From assembly GCA_001430745.1 (NCBI GenBank), contig KQ481937.1, positions 174,527-210,298 of the forward strand: DNA of 35,772 bases. The letters are read 5' to 3'. The translations under genes were made by a program, and so were the position numbers. Below, in pieces: positions 1 through 10,457 of this stretch (the first letter of the stretch is position 1; each line of letters starts with the position of its first letter). This stretch comes from Auxenochlorella pyrenoidosa. Its lineage: Eukaryota > Chlorophyta > Trebouxiophyceae > Chlorellales > Chlorellaceae. The notes beneath the pieces were generated by a model. That model saw nothing but the letters and a program-made list of their open reading frames with translations. It searched no databases and was not told the DNA's origin.

Positions 1-139
1 AGTCGACAGGCGGGGGCCATGGCCAGACGAGACGGCTCTGCCATTCGTATAATTACGGCCCGACTTCCCCAGCACAATCCCGGTTTACGCCAGCTTGTCC
101 GCGCACCCGACCCACCCCCCACCCACCCCGGCCCCCCAC

Positions 140-2035
140 CTCCAGCGCGCCTTGACCACCGCCTGCAGCAGGCCCAGCTCGGGCGGCAGCGCAGCGTGCG
201 CCGCGACGGCCGCCCCCGCCGCCGCCGCTGTGCCGCTGGACTGGGTGGCCACCAGGAGGGCGCGCCCCGCCGGCGTGAGGCCCACCATCATGCCGGCCAG
301 GATGGCCACGACGGGAGGGTTGAGCACCTGGGGGGGGAGGGGGGGCCAGCATGTAGGGGGGCGGCTTGTGCCCTGCAGGAGGCTTGTGCATAGCCAGGCT
401 CGCTTGCGCACAGAAACGGTGCAGCACAGGCTGCCACGCTGCCCAGCAGCAAGCTCATGCCACTCCAGATGCAGCGGGCAGCAGAGCTGGTGCCCTCGGC
501 TGCCGCCCTCTGACCCCATGACCACGGGATCCCCACCCCCCACCTGCGAGACAAACTGGCCCAGCCGGGTGGCCACCGGGTGCTGCACCAGCTGCTCCAA
601 CCAGGAGGGCGGCTCCGCGGCGCCGCCATCCACGCTGCTGCCGCTGGCGCCGACCGGCGTGACATCCACGGCTCGGGGCTGCCGCCATGCCAGCGGCTTG
701 GGGCTGCCCGCAGCGCTGCCGCCTGCTGCGCCGGCCCCAGCACCGCCGGCTGCCTCCGCCTGCTGCTGCTGGCCCTGCTGCCGCTGCTGCGCAGGCCCCC
801 CGGGCTGCTCCTTGCCGCCGATCAGGGCCAGGCCGATGCTCCACAGGCAGGGGCTCCAGGCCAGCAGGAAGAGGGCGGCGTAGCCCAGGGCCCGGTCGGC
901 CAGCGGGGCCGGCAGCAGGGTGGTCAGAAACACGGCTGGCAGCGTGAAAGAGTTGCCAAAGGCCGCCGAGGCCGCCACCATTTGTGCAGGGCCTGCAAGG
1001 AAGAGAAAGTGGGGTGGAGTGCCTAGGTGTGGGCCGCATGCGTGACTGCAGGGGCTGCCCAGCAGCCATGCCATGCACAGAGGGCCTGCCTGCTTGACAG
1101 CGGGTCAGCTCGCCGTAAGGTTGACAAACAAGTATACCCTGCATCGCACCTCCTGTGGGCGCCGCCTGCTTCGGGCGCAGAGCGGCGGCCGCCTGTGGCG
1201 CGCCCGAGGCCGCAGCCATGCTCAGCGCAATAGCCGAGGCCGCCTGGGGCGACGTGCGCCCCTGCCAGGATGCGCCGCCGTCGGCGCCGCCGCTGCTGCC
1301 GCCTCGCTGGCGCAGGCCCAGCAGCGGGGACAGCACCAGGCCGCACAGCGCCCCGATGCATATCTGGAACAGCGTGGCGGCGGCGATGCCCAGCAGCAGG
1401 GTCGTGTCTGGGGCGGCCGCCAGGGTGGCGGCCACCTTGCTGAACAGCATGCAGGGGATGAGCAGCTGGAAAGACACCTGCGAACCAAGCGTGCAGGGGG
1501 TGCGCAGTCCATTTGGGAGGAGGTAAGACACGTGGGTTAGGCAGAACGGGGCAGGCTTCCCGCCAGGCCCCGGCCCCCGGCCCCCACCCACCCACCCACC
1601 CACCCCAAACCCAACCCAACCCAACCACCCCCCCAGCCCAACAAACACCTGGCTCATGACCGTGGCAGTCGAGTTGGGAATGCGGCCGGTGCGCAGCAGC
1701 CACCCCACAGCGCCGCAGATCAGCAGGAGCTTGCCAGAGGCCGAGATGGTGGCGGCCAGCACGCCCGGGTCGATGGCAGCCGTCAGCGAGGCAGCCAGGG
1801 AGCTTCCTGCCGCAGCGGGTGCCGCCGCTGCCTTGGCTGCCGCACCCAACAGCTGCCCTGGCAGCGCCTGCGCGCGTGGTGGTGCCCTGATTTGCTGGCG
1901 CCTAGTTTTGGTGCTGCCGCCGCCTGCGCGGCACCACTGCGGCTGTGGAAGGCGGGAGGGCAGGACACTGCCTGCAGCCCGCAGCATTGCGTGCTGGGGT
2001 CGCCCATCTGGCCGGCCCATGCCGGCCAGCCTCAT
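140..2035 (-). CDS. Auxin-efflux/PIN-like family membrane transporter (partial, 3' end off window)
   Basis: Predicted multi-pass carrier of the Mem_trans family (PIN, PILS and bacterial auxin-efflux-like carriers). Visible coding exons in transcription order are 2035-1649, 1477-1138, 992-544 and 327-140, with consistent phases and GT-AG introns. The first exon holds a hydrophobic helix (LLLICGAVGWLL) followed by SFQLLIPCMLFSKVAATL, the usual first two helices of the family. Exon 3 has the family's NS-LP signature (AFGNSFTLPAVFL) and another pair of helices. Exon 4 has PPVVAILAGMMVGL, typical of the C-terminal half. A Ser/Ala/Gln-rich loop separates the halves, as in PILS and PIN proteins. The start is uncertain: Met codons at 2035 and 1987 are both in frame, and the residues after 1987 are Arg/Ala/Ser-rich like an organellar transit peptide. 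The gene continues past the left edge; no convincing further exon is seen in 1-139. The substrate cannot be deduced. Confidence 0.8.
1561..1640 (-). other. G-quadruplex-prone tract inside transporter intron 1
   Basis: The plus strand is a run of CCCA and CCCAA units, so the transcribed RNA carries many GGG/GGGG tracts spaced by one to three bases. It begins about 9 bases after the GT donor at 1648 (GGGTTGGGTTGGGTTTGGGG followed by repeated GGGT). It meets the usual four-run G-quadruplex pattern several times over. Confidence 0.7.
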
Positions 2036-2447
2036 TGCTGAGTAGCCCTGCGGGTCTAGGCAAGCTGCTGGGGGTTTGGGCTTCGCGATGAGTGGCGCAG
2101 GGCCGAGCCAGCAGCGATCGCAACCCAAATACGGCTTGGATCGTGGCAGGGGGGCAAGATGAGCCATGGCATTTCGTGGGGCCTTCTCGCGTGCCAGCTC
2201 ATCACCAGGTGAGATGAGAGGGAGAGCCAGCAATCTGGCCCCCTGATGCTGTGCAAACACACTGGTGAATCGTGTTTACATCTTTGAGGAGCATAAGAGC
2301 CGCTGCAAGCAGCTTTGCTACTGCTACCCTTTTGGCGGCTGGCCAAACCTTTTGGCGCGCATTCTTCATCACTCTCAAAGCTCACAACTGGTCGGGGTGA
2401 CTGCCTGGGCAAGCGCAGGCGTCACCCCGAGCAGGGCACGAGCAGCT
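2036..2447. promoter_or_regulatory. Shared divergent 5' region of the transporter and DUF1995 genes
   Basis: These 412 bases separate two divergently oriented start codons, so both promoters and 5' leaders must lie here if the starts are right. Base composition is less GC-rich around 2260-2400 than in the flanking exons. I see no clear TATA box or repeated element. Confidence 0.4.
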
Positions 2448-5400
2448 ATGTCTCTTCCCTTGTCCAGGCCTGTGGGCCACCCAGTCATTGCTCACTATGG
2501 CTTTTCGAGGCCCAGGGCAGGAACTGTAGCAGCGGTAAGCGTCCCAGAGTGGCTGTGCTGGCCGCACACCTCCGAGAGCCGCTGCTGCCGCACCGCTGCC
2601 TTGCGCAAGCCTCCGCTGCTCTGCTCGAGCACCGGCCAGCCCTGATTCTCCTCTGCTCCCTGAAATTTCCTATATTGCAGGCGTCCTCCACATTCTCCAA
2701 TGTGCGGCTGGCGCCAGGCCCAGCAGCGCCGCCTGCAGAGGAGAGGGCCAATGCCGGCGCCGGCGCCGGCAGCAGCCCCCTAGCTCCTACCACCCAGATT
2801 GCACCCGCCTCGGACCTGCAGACTCGCCAGCTGCGCCTGCTGCCCTGGCAGACCGGCCCTGCAGCACCTCCAGGGGACGGCCAGGCCAGCGGTGACGAGG
2901 CCGCGGCGCGACGTGCGTCGGGTGCCGTCACCTCGGCCCGAGAGGGTGCGGTGCAGGTGCAGAGGCGGGCGCGCCTGGCAGCCCCTGGCACCGCCGGGGA
3001 GGCCAGCGCACCTAACAGCAATGGCAGCACAGATCCGTCAGCCGGCAATGCTGCACGGATGCCGCTGCCCCTGTGGCGGCAGCGGCCCGATTACCGCCCC
3101 GGGGCGCTGCTGACGCTGCAAGACGTCGACCTGGCAGCACTGGACGGCGGCAGCAGCAGCGACGAGGCGCCCTCGCCTGGAGCAGGCGCCGCCGCAGCGC
3201 TCAGCGCAGCGTCGTCGCCATCCGACAGCGATGCTGAGCAGGCTGGCGGGGACGGCGGCAGCGCCGGCGCCGGCGCCCCAAAGCGGCGGCGCAACTTTGG
3301 GCGCAAGGCGGGCCCCATGTCTGAGGAGAGGAAGGCCGCCATCAGCCGGGCGCTCCAGAGCAAGGGGGCCAAGTCGGAGGAGCACAAACGGTGGGCCGGC
3401 CATGGGGGCAGGCGGCAGGCTGCCCAGCATGAATGCTTTTCGTCCCCCCCGTGCTCTGACCGCACGCTCGCGGCTCCTCTCTGTGGTATGCTGGCTCTAT
3501 TGCTAGGTTGCTGATGCATGGCCCTATGTGCTGTGCTTCCCGCAGGAGCATTTCGAGGGCGATGCGCGAGGCACATGCGCGAAACCCGCAGCTGCGGCAC
3601 TCGGCTGCCGGGCAGAAGAAGAAGTGCGGGCACTGCGGTCAGGAGGGCCACAACCGCCGCGCGTGCCCGCAGCTGCTGGCCGCTGCACAGGCCGCAGGCG
3701 AGGCTGTGCGTGCTGCAGAGCACGCGACCAAAGCGGGCAAGACGGGCAAGGCGGCACAGCCGGCAGGCGCGGCGGAAGCGGTTCCTGCTGGCGGGGCGGC
3801 TGCACAGGCCCCGCCCCAGCCTCCCCCGCCGCCTGGTCCCAGCCGGATGATTGTGATAGAAGAGGTGGACGCCGGCCCGCTCCCGCCAGAAGCGCCTGTC
3901 GCGCCTGCTGCGCGTGCGGCTGCAGCTGCGCACCCAGATGCAGGGCAGGCGGGCAGCAACGGCGGCGGCCCTCCCCCCAGCAGCCAGGAGGGCCTGCCCC
4001 GGGCCCCGGCCGGTTCAGGCAGCCCGGCGCCGCCCACCCGCGCGCTGCCCACAGTGGCCATGGCCCCCGGCATGTCGCTGTGCCCGGAGGGCAGCTGGGT
4101 CTTCTCGCTGCCGCAGAGCAAGGAGGAGTGCGTGGCGCAGGCGGCACAGGTGCGGGCTGGGCCCGGGCACGCGCCGGCTGGGCTGCGGGGCATCGGGGCG
4201 TGCTCGCGCCCTACTGCGGCCTGCAACGGCATGCCCGTGCTTACCTGGTGCCGCTCCCTGCCAGGTGCACACTCGAGTATGTCTGCCGCCCCCCCCTGCA
4301 GGCCTCGCTGCGTGCCTGGGATGACGGCATTCGGCGCCAGGCCATTGAGCTGCTGCTGCCGCAGGCGCACCCCACCGAGGATGGTGGCTGGCCAGGCGGC
4401 ATCCGCCAGCAATTCAGGTGCGGGAGCAGGGGCCACCGTGCGTAGGGGCTCCACACAGCGAGTACGCAGGCCGGCCTGGCATTCGTTTGGAGCACCACTG
4501 GAGCACGCCTGACTGTCATCCTGGTGCCATTGCCTGCCCCTCAGCCCGTCGTTGTCGGCATGTCCAACAAGCCGGCTGGGGAACCCCCCGTCTTCGCCCC
4601 ACCTGCTGGCAGGGTGGCCAAACCCATGGTGGAGGCGCTGCTCCTGCGGCTCAAGGAGCACTCTGGGCTGGAGGGGCGCATCACCGCAGAGCTGCTGGAC
4701 GAGGGCGACTGCGTGGGTGAGGCCTGGGGGCGCGTGGTGCCCAGCAGTGCCGGCGGGAGCAGTCTGGATGCTGGGGCAGGGAGGGGCCCGCACGGGCGCT
4801 GTGACATGAGCCGGCCTGCGCTGCGCAGGCGCCACAGCCGACCTGTGCCGGTCGCTCCCTCGCTGCAGGCGCGTGGCAGAGCGAGCGCCTGGCCGCGGTG
4901 CTCTTCCCAACCGCCGACACGCTGCCAGACCTTCGCCGCATCGACGATGCGCTCAGGTGCGGGCCGCTGCACCTCGTGGAACCCGGCCAGCACCATCTGC
5001 AAGCCAGTCAAACGCAGCAGGTGGACCCGCATGCTGGGCACACGGCCTGCTGAGCGCAGGCCGGGGCTTGCCTGCTTCACCCGCGCACCTGCTCGCCTCC
5101 TCCCTCTTGCGTGCAGCGGCAAGCGCCTGACGCTGGTGGTGAACCCACAGTGGCAGACGCAGGGTCAGGTCATCTCAGGTGGGTGCCAGGCCAGGCGGCG
5201 CCACATGGCTGTGCGCTGCGGCGTGCTGCTTACGGCGTTGGCGTGCCCGCTGCTTGTTGAGTGTGTGCCTCACCCTCGCCTGCCCCTGCTGCCTTGCGGC
5301 CGCAGACTTTGGCATTGGCCGGGCGCGCAAGGCTGCCGAGCGCTTTGTCGCGGGCTTTGAGGAGGTGTACTATCTCAGGTGGGTGGAATGGGGTGGGGCT

Positions 5401-6537
5401 GACGGCATGCGGTGCCTGCAAAGCAGCCCACAGCGCGCCCCACAGCCCTGGATGCCGCGGTGCCCACCAATGGCGTCTGCACCTCTGCCTGCCCCGGCTC
5501 CCGGCCCCGCAGGCGCGTGCGTGTGTTTGGCGACGACGTGCGCATCATGCGCTCCTACCCGGGCCAGTGGCAGGTGCGCGCCGCCGCCCTGCTGGTGGGC
5601 AGCGTGGGTCGCATCCAGGGTCTGGAAGGCCGCTGGGGGCGGCATGCATCCATCCGCTCGTGCTGCCTGGCCATGCCTGGGGTGTGCTCGACTGTAAAGT
5701 GCTGTCCTGCACACTTAACGCCCACACTGCCCCCTCCCTCCTTCCCCCGGCCCATCCACCCACCCCCGCAGGTGCACTTTGTGCCGGCCAGCCCCCAGGA
5801 GGACACGGTGCTGCTGTCCTGCGAGGACCGCAAGCCCACCTTCCAGCGCCTGATGGAGCTGCTCAAGGGGTTGCAGGGCAGCCGGTGAGGCCCGCGCCTG
5901 GCCGGCGGCCCAAGCTTTTTTGAGGTGCAGGAAGGGCATTTCAGGGTGCAAACCACTTGCGGGGCATGTGGGCCCCCCCCCCCCCCCCGCGCCCGGTGTG
6001 CACCCTTCCTCACCGCAACACCCCCACGCCCCCTCATGCCCGTCCCCCAGCAGGAACAGCAAGTCGTGGCTGGACCGCATGCTCACCGCATCCATGGGCA
6101 CCTTCAACGAGTTTGCGGCGTACTCGGAGCAGGGCGGCGCCGATGCAGCAGATGGGCTTGACAGCATGGCCGGCCCCGCTGCCGACGCACCCTGGCCAGC
6201 AGACGCCGGGGCACCGGCAACGCCAGGCGGGCGGCTGGAGGCGCAGGCCGGGACCCCGCTGCTGCGCGACATTGTCACTGGCGAGGTGCTGCCGGCGGGC
6301 GACGAGGCAGGATCCGCGGGCGCCGCGGCCAGCACTGCCCGGGGCTGGGAGGGCGCGGCCCCCCCCAGGGACGTGCGGCTTGAGCCCGTCAACCAGGTGG
6401 CCTCTTGGCTGGGTGCCGGCGGCAGCTCCGCGGCCCGGCAGCAACCGCAGGCGCAGCCACGTCGACGGGGCAGCCGTGGCGATGGCAGTTCTGACAGCAG
6501 CAGCACACGGGAGCCTGACCCCCCCACCGAGGCGTAA
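2448..6537 (+). CDS. DUF1995 protein with NUMOD3-like motifs and CCHC zinc knuckle, predicted plastid-targeted
   Basis: Eleven exons (2448-2534, 2681-3390, 3546-4149, 4302-4417, 4613-4716, 4869-4956, 5117-5178, 5306-5378, 5513-5573, 5772-5884, 6054-6537) join to an 833-residue protein with GT-AG introns throughout. The N-terminus is Ser/Arg/Ala-rich and acid-poor, like a transit peptide. Residues about 241-280 hold two NUMOD3-like motifs (MSEERKAAISRAL and RSISRAMREAH). A zinc knuckle CGHCGQEGHNRRAC (C-x2-C-x4-H-x4-C) sits at about 292-305. A DUF1995 domain covers about 450-672, including KPMVEALLLRLKEH, SERLAAVLFPTADTL, DFGIGRARKAAERF and RVFGDDVRIMR. DUF1995 is a plant/algal plastid domain found, for example, in LPA3, a photosystem II accumulation factor. 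The knuckle suggests nucleic-acid binding, but that is inference. The tail after 672 is low complexity. The final acceptor is a tandem CAG CAG, so one extra residue is possible. Confidence 0.85.
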
Positions 6538-7104
6538 TGTCACCAGCTGTACGGCTGACACACGCCCTGTTGTTGACCTGTGGGCGCGCTGCTGCTCTTG
6601 CCCTCAAATTGTATCCATCATCAATGAACGAGTGCTGCGAGCACCGCTTCCGCTCCTCTGCTTACTCATGATCCATCCATCCTGTACGAACTGCTTGTAT
6701 TCCTATGCGCACCCCATTTGCTCCGTACCTTTGCGCCAGCCGCCATGCATGCATGCAATGATACCATTTCATGGCTATCCACACGTGTGGTGCTTATTGC
6801 TGCTCAGTTGTAAGGCTTTTCGCTGCGGGGTGTGCTGGGAATGCCCAGCCCGAATGAAGGGCAGCCCACGCCGCCATGCGGTGGCCAGATGCTGCGGAGC
6901 CTTCCATGTCCCTCTTAGCTTGCCCTAATGCTGTTTGGTATTCAACGTAATTCCATGGCTCTTCTGGCCTGCTTGCTCGCTGGGTCTTGCTACCAGCGCT
7001 GCAGGAGTACCAACCATGGCGCGCCACGGCGCGGCGCAGCGGCTGCCGAAGGCAACACAGCCACTTGCACGCTACCCCGCCCGGCTATTCTGCGCTTTGT
7101 TGCA
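6538..7104. other. Intergenic: 3' flank of the DUF1995 gene and 5' region of the next gene
   Basis: About 570 bases with visibly lower GC than the flanking exons and no supported gene. It holds the presumed 3' UTR of the DUF1995 gene, a TGTAA at 6809-6813, and then the promoter of the ADP-ribosylglycohydrolase-like gene. The reading frame upstream of 7105 stays open to 6928, so a longer N-terminus of that gene cannot be excluded. Confidence 0.5.
6809..6813 (+). terminator. Candidate TGTAA poly(A) signal of the DUF1995 gene
   Basis: TGTAA is the usual poly(A) signal in chlorophyte nuclear genes. This one lies about 270 bases after the TAA stop at 6537, a plausible 3' UTR length. A five-base match alone is weak evidence. 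Confidence 0.35.
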
Positions 7105-9052
7105 ATGATTTCTACTTTTAGCCATCCGTCGCTCCGTCTCTGCTCCCCTTCTTGCCGCCAGCTCGGCGGCGCGCCTCGGCCGTGCCCCAGTCTCCGTCGC
7201 ATTGATGCAATGTCGATCACATCCTCTGCTGAGTTGGAGCAAGCGACAGCCAGGCGTGTGCAGGAGCTGGAGGCGCGTGTAGCGGAGCTTCACCTGAAAG
7301 CGCAGGCTCTAAACAAGCAGTCTGGGCGGGAGGCAGAGGCTACGGCGATCTACAAAGAGCTGGCAGCACTTGACGATGAAGCATTGGAGCTGACGCTGTC
7401 GGGAGCGCAGCCACCCACCGCCGCCACCATCGCTGCGGTGGCCTCTGCCTTCCCTGCCTTTTATACTCCACTGCTGCCGCCTTGCTGGGGCAGCGCAGAG
7501 CACCGGAGACGAGCCCTTGGCGCAGTGCTGGGTTCGGCTATGGGCGATGCCGCGGCTTGTAGCTGCCAATGGGTCTACAGCGAGCCGGCAATGGCAACCC
7601 TCGCTGTTGCTGCTGCCGAGCGTAAGTTGGGTCGCGTGCACTGAGCACAACCGCATGGTCTGGCTTGGCTTGCGGCCAGCCATTCTGATTCATCAAGATG
7701 CTATCCAAGGGCTACGCTCTGCGATTGTCCGGCTGTGTGTGAGGCATATAGGCCATCTGGCCCGACAGCCCTGCGGCCCTCAACGCGTTGCAGGCGGCGT
7801 GGGCCTGGAATTCTTCGATCCGCCGCAGTGCCCCTTCTTCTCCTACCCTCTGGGCAGCCCAAGCCCGTACTTCGAGCAGGCAGCCGTGCTCCTTCGCAGG
7901 TATTACAGGCTGAACTCTGGCAGCGCTTCGGACCCACGTTCACTATCCGCCGATGATGACTTGCTTGCCTTTGCGGCCCGATGCACTGAGTCGACAGCAT
8001 CCATGTCGCATTTGAGAGGAATAATTCCCTCTTGTCTGGGCTTCGTGGTCGACTTACCTCTGACCTGCAGCAAACTACCTATGGTGCCCTCCCCCTGCCG
8101 CCTGCCTTCTGTGTGCAGCCTTGTCGAAGCAGGCCGCCTGGACCCCGCCCACTATGCCGCGTCTATCTTTGCTGCCTTTGGCCCCGGCTACGCTGGGTAC
8201 AGGTGACTGTGCGCCTCTCTAAGGATATTGTGCTGAGACTGAGGGGTTCACAGACTCGGGCAAAGGGTGTTTCCACGTCGACCTTTTCAACACAACAACA
8301 CACACACATTTAACAGAGGCGCCGGCTTCACCCCGCCTGCAGGGACCGCTCAACCAAGAACTTCTTGCGCCGCTACGCAGCGGGTGCTGCCCCGCCACTC
8401 ACAGGCACCGCTGACGACCAGGCGAATGCCTTTGCGCGCCTGCCGCCCCTGGTGGCGCTGTATGCTGGAGCGGAGCGCGAGGAGCTGGTGGCGGCTGTCA
8501 ACTGCATGGTTAGGTGGGCGAACAAGGAGCTATGTGCATGAACCAGCTGAGGTTGCATGCCACGCCGCTAGCTGTGACCGCGAAATGGAGAGGGCCCCTG
8601 TCATCTGTTTGTCATTATCGCAACTGGGTGTTCCTGGATGCATGCAAGTAAGCATGGCCTGCCACCCCTGTCTTGCATCACAGAGTGACTCAGAACGACC
8701 CGGTGGCGGTGGCTTTCGGCACCGCAGCAGCCCTGATCTTGGAGGCGGTGGTGCGGGGCGCCAGTGTGGCGGCAGCAGTAGCCAGCACAATCGACTGGCT
8801 GCTGCAGCAGGCAGCTGAGCAGCAGCAGCAGGCAGGGCAGCAGGCAGGTGGTGCAGCGGTCGAGCCAGTGCCTGGATCACTGTGGGCCGAGGTGGCAGCT
8901 CGGCTGCTGCAGGCTGCAGAGCTGGCCCCACTGCCGCCGCTGGAGGCTGCTGCTCAGCTGGGCCGCAACTGCCACCTGCCCAACAGCCTGCAGACGCCGC
9001 TGCAGGTGGTGCTGCACCTGGAGTATCGCCATGCACAGCAGGCGCAGCAGGC

Positions 9053-9083
<31 letters not shown>

Positions 9084-9670
9084 GAGGGCCAGGCGCAGCA
9101 GGCTACGGGGCAGCATGCAGACGAACTGCCTGAAGGCCAGCAGGGAGAGCAGGCTCGACCCTTGTCGGCCGAGCAGCAGGGCAGTGCCCCCGCCCAGACC
9201 ACCTCGGCAGCGGGTGGCGATGCCGACTTCTGCCTGCCGTGCAGCATGGGCGCCTGCCCCCTGCCAAGCACCCCGGCAGAGCGGTCGGCAGCGGCCGGCA
9301 GGCGCGTGCTGGCAGCTGTTCAGCAGCAGCAGCTTGCTGGGAGTGCTGCTGAGCTGCCTACCGAGGTATTTGTGGAGGGAGTTCGCTTAGCAATCAGGTG
9401 GGCAGACTGATGTTCTGCACTCGAAGTTCGTGCACCTTTTCCCATCATCAGCCGCTGCATACTCAACCACTCATTGTTGCTGATGCATAGCATTAGTCGC
9501 CCTTCTCTTGCTGCAGGCCGGGCGGCTGCTGCGCCTCACGTGCCGGCTTTGTGGGTGCACTGCTGGGGGCGCTGGGTGTGCAGCTGCCGTCAAGCTGGGA
9601 GGGCCGCGTGCTGGGGTACAACGAGGTTCGGGAGGAGGCTGAGCGGCTGGCACGCCTGCGTGACCAGTGA
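7105..9670 (+). CDS. ADP-ribosylglycohydrolase superfamily protein, J1-crystallin-like, with polyglutamine insert
   Basis: Six exons (7105-7621, 7794-7899, 8119-8202, 8343-8513, 8684-9397, 9517-9670) give 581 residues. Residues 1-35 look like a transit peptide (MISTFSHPSLRLCSPSCRQ); an internal Met at 7210 is the alternative start. A short helical segment is followed by the family's opening motif (GAVLGSAMGDAAACSCQWVY). Later come YPLGSPSPYFEQAAVLLR, DDQANAFARLPPLVALY, RVTQNDPVAVAFG and CHLPNSLQTPLQVVLH, a set typical of the J1-crystallin/selenoprotein-J branch rather than classic ARH enzymes. The usual C-terminal GG-D-x metal motif reads GGCCASRAGFVGALLGA, so the standard acidic metal ligands are absent there. 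Hydrolase activity is therefore uncertain. A Gln-rich insert (about 9035-9110) separates the last two conserved blocks. It is convergent with the next gene. Confidence 0.85.
9035..9110 (+). repeat. CAG-repeat (polyglutamine) tract in coding sequence
   Basis: In-frame CAG repeats, broken by GCG and GAG codons, encode a run of ten glutamines flanked by more Gln/Ala. The tract lies in an apparent loop between conserved blocks of the J1-crystallin-like protein. Length polymorphism between strains would be expected for such a repeat. Confidence 0.85.
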
Positions 9671-9738
9671 ATGACGGTGGCGACACACACTCATGCTCTG
9701 TCTGCCTGGAGTACTGCTGCTACGCTGGGCTTAGCAAT

Positions 9739-9743
9739 GTAAG
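9739..9743 (+). terminator. Candidate TGTAA poly(A) signal of the J1-crystallin-like gene
   Basis: TGTAA lies about 70 bases after the TGA stop at 9668-9670. This matches the chlorophyte poly(A) signal and would give a short 3' UTR that ends before the local direct repeats. Confidence 0.45.
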
Positions 9744-9902
9744 GAGCTCACCAGTCCCTGGTGCACATGGAAATTGGGCCGCTTTCTGCCAGCAGGTGGA
9801 CATGTGCAGGCACAGGCGCCGACACAGCAGAGTGTGCCAGAACTTGACAAACGGGCATGTGGAAGCATAATCGAGCGGGCTGCAGCTCCCACGGTAGAAT
9901 GC

Positions 9903-9974
9903 AAGCTGGGAGGCGGCCATCCACAAGCTGGGAGGCGGCCATCCACATCCACAAGCTGGGAGGCGGCCATCCAC
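9903..9974. repeat. Three direct copies of a 22-base unit
   Basis: The unit AAGCTGGGAGGCGGCCATCC followed by AC occurs at 9903-9924, 9925-9946 and 9953-9974. The first two are directly adjacent, and six extra bases (ATCCAC, repeating the end of the unit) precede the third. It lies in the convergent intergenic region. This looks like a minisatellite; no function is visible. Confidence 0.85.
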
Positions 9975-10457
9975 AGCGGGCTTGGCAAGCTCTGCAGGTT
10001 GCAGATGCTCAGAGGTTGCCTGGGCCCCACCCACAAGGTAGCATTTCGTGCCTGCAGTCGGCAGCACCTGACTGGGACTCTGTGCGAAAAGGCAGGCCCT
10101 ATGTGTTTGCACTGGGTCCACGTACAGTGAAGCAGCACGGCACACCGCTTGCTGAAAGACAGCACAGTTGCGATGAAACAGGGAGCACAGTAACAACGCA
10201 TATCATGTGCAGCTGGCCAGCTGCGAAAGGAAGAGCCAATGCGCCCGTGTGTGGAGCGCAATGCACACAGTCTCAAGGTCAAGTGCAGGAAGAGTGCCCA
10301 TAGACAGCATCAGATAGATAAGTAGAACGTGCACTGGGTCAGAAGCGGCAGGTGAGGGCTACAGATTTGTTGGACGAGGGCAGGCGGAAGCTGTGGCAGG
10401 CTGCCCAGCCAGAGTCACGACAAGACCGAGCACGCGCCGCCGCCGGGCACACACCGC

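Larger units (their letters stand above)
9671..10457. other. Convergent intergenic region between the J1-like and helical-repeat genes
   Basis: This 787-base stretch lies between two convergent stop codons and should hold both 3' UTRs. It contains a TGTAA at 9739-9743 on the plus strand and a triplicated 22-base repeat at 9903-9974. Both strands have open frames of up to about 180 codons, but none shows a recognisable domain or splice structure, so no gene is called. Confidence 0.5.

Noticed and set aside
1..139. Further transporter exon at the left edge
   Set aside because: Several AG acceptors give an open frame, but none encodes residues resembling the C-terminal helices of the family.
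85..883. Long plus-strand open frames over the transporter gene
   Set aside because: They are shadows of the minus-strand exons, which carry clear membrane helices and splice sites.
1600..1632. Telomere-like repeat
   Set aside because: The units are mixed CCCA and CCCAA without the regular CCCTAAA or CCCTAAAA of plant and algal telomeres, and they lie inside an intron.
4524..4612. Reading upstream of KPMVEALL as part of DUF1995 exon 5 (acceptor at 4544)
   Set aside because: That acceptor breaks the frame from exon 4. The acceptor at 4612 keeps the frame and joins RQQFR directly to VAKPMVEALL as expected for the domain.
9517..9570. Selenocysteine codon in the J1/SelJ-like gene
   Set aside because: The frame has Cys codons (TGC) and no in-frame TGA before the final stop, so no selenocysteine is needed.
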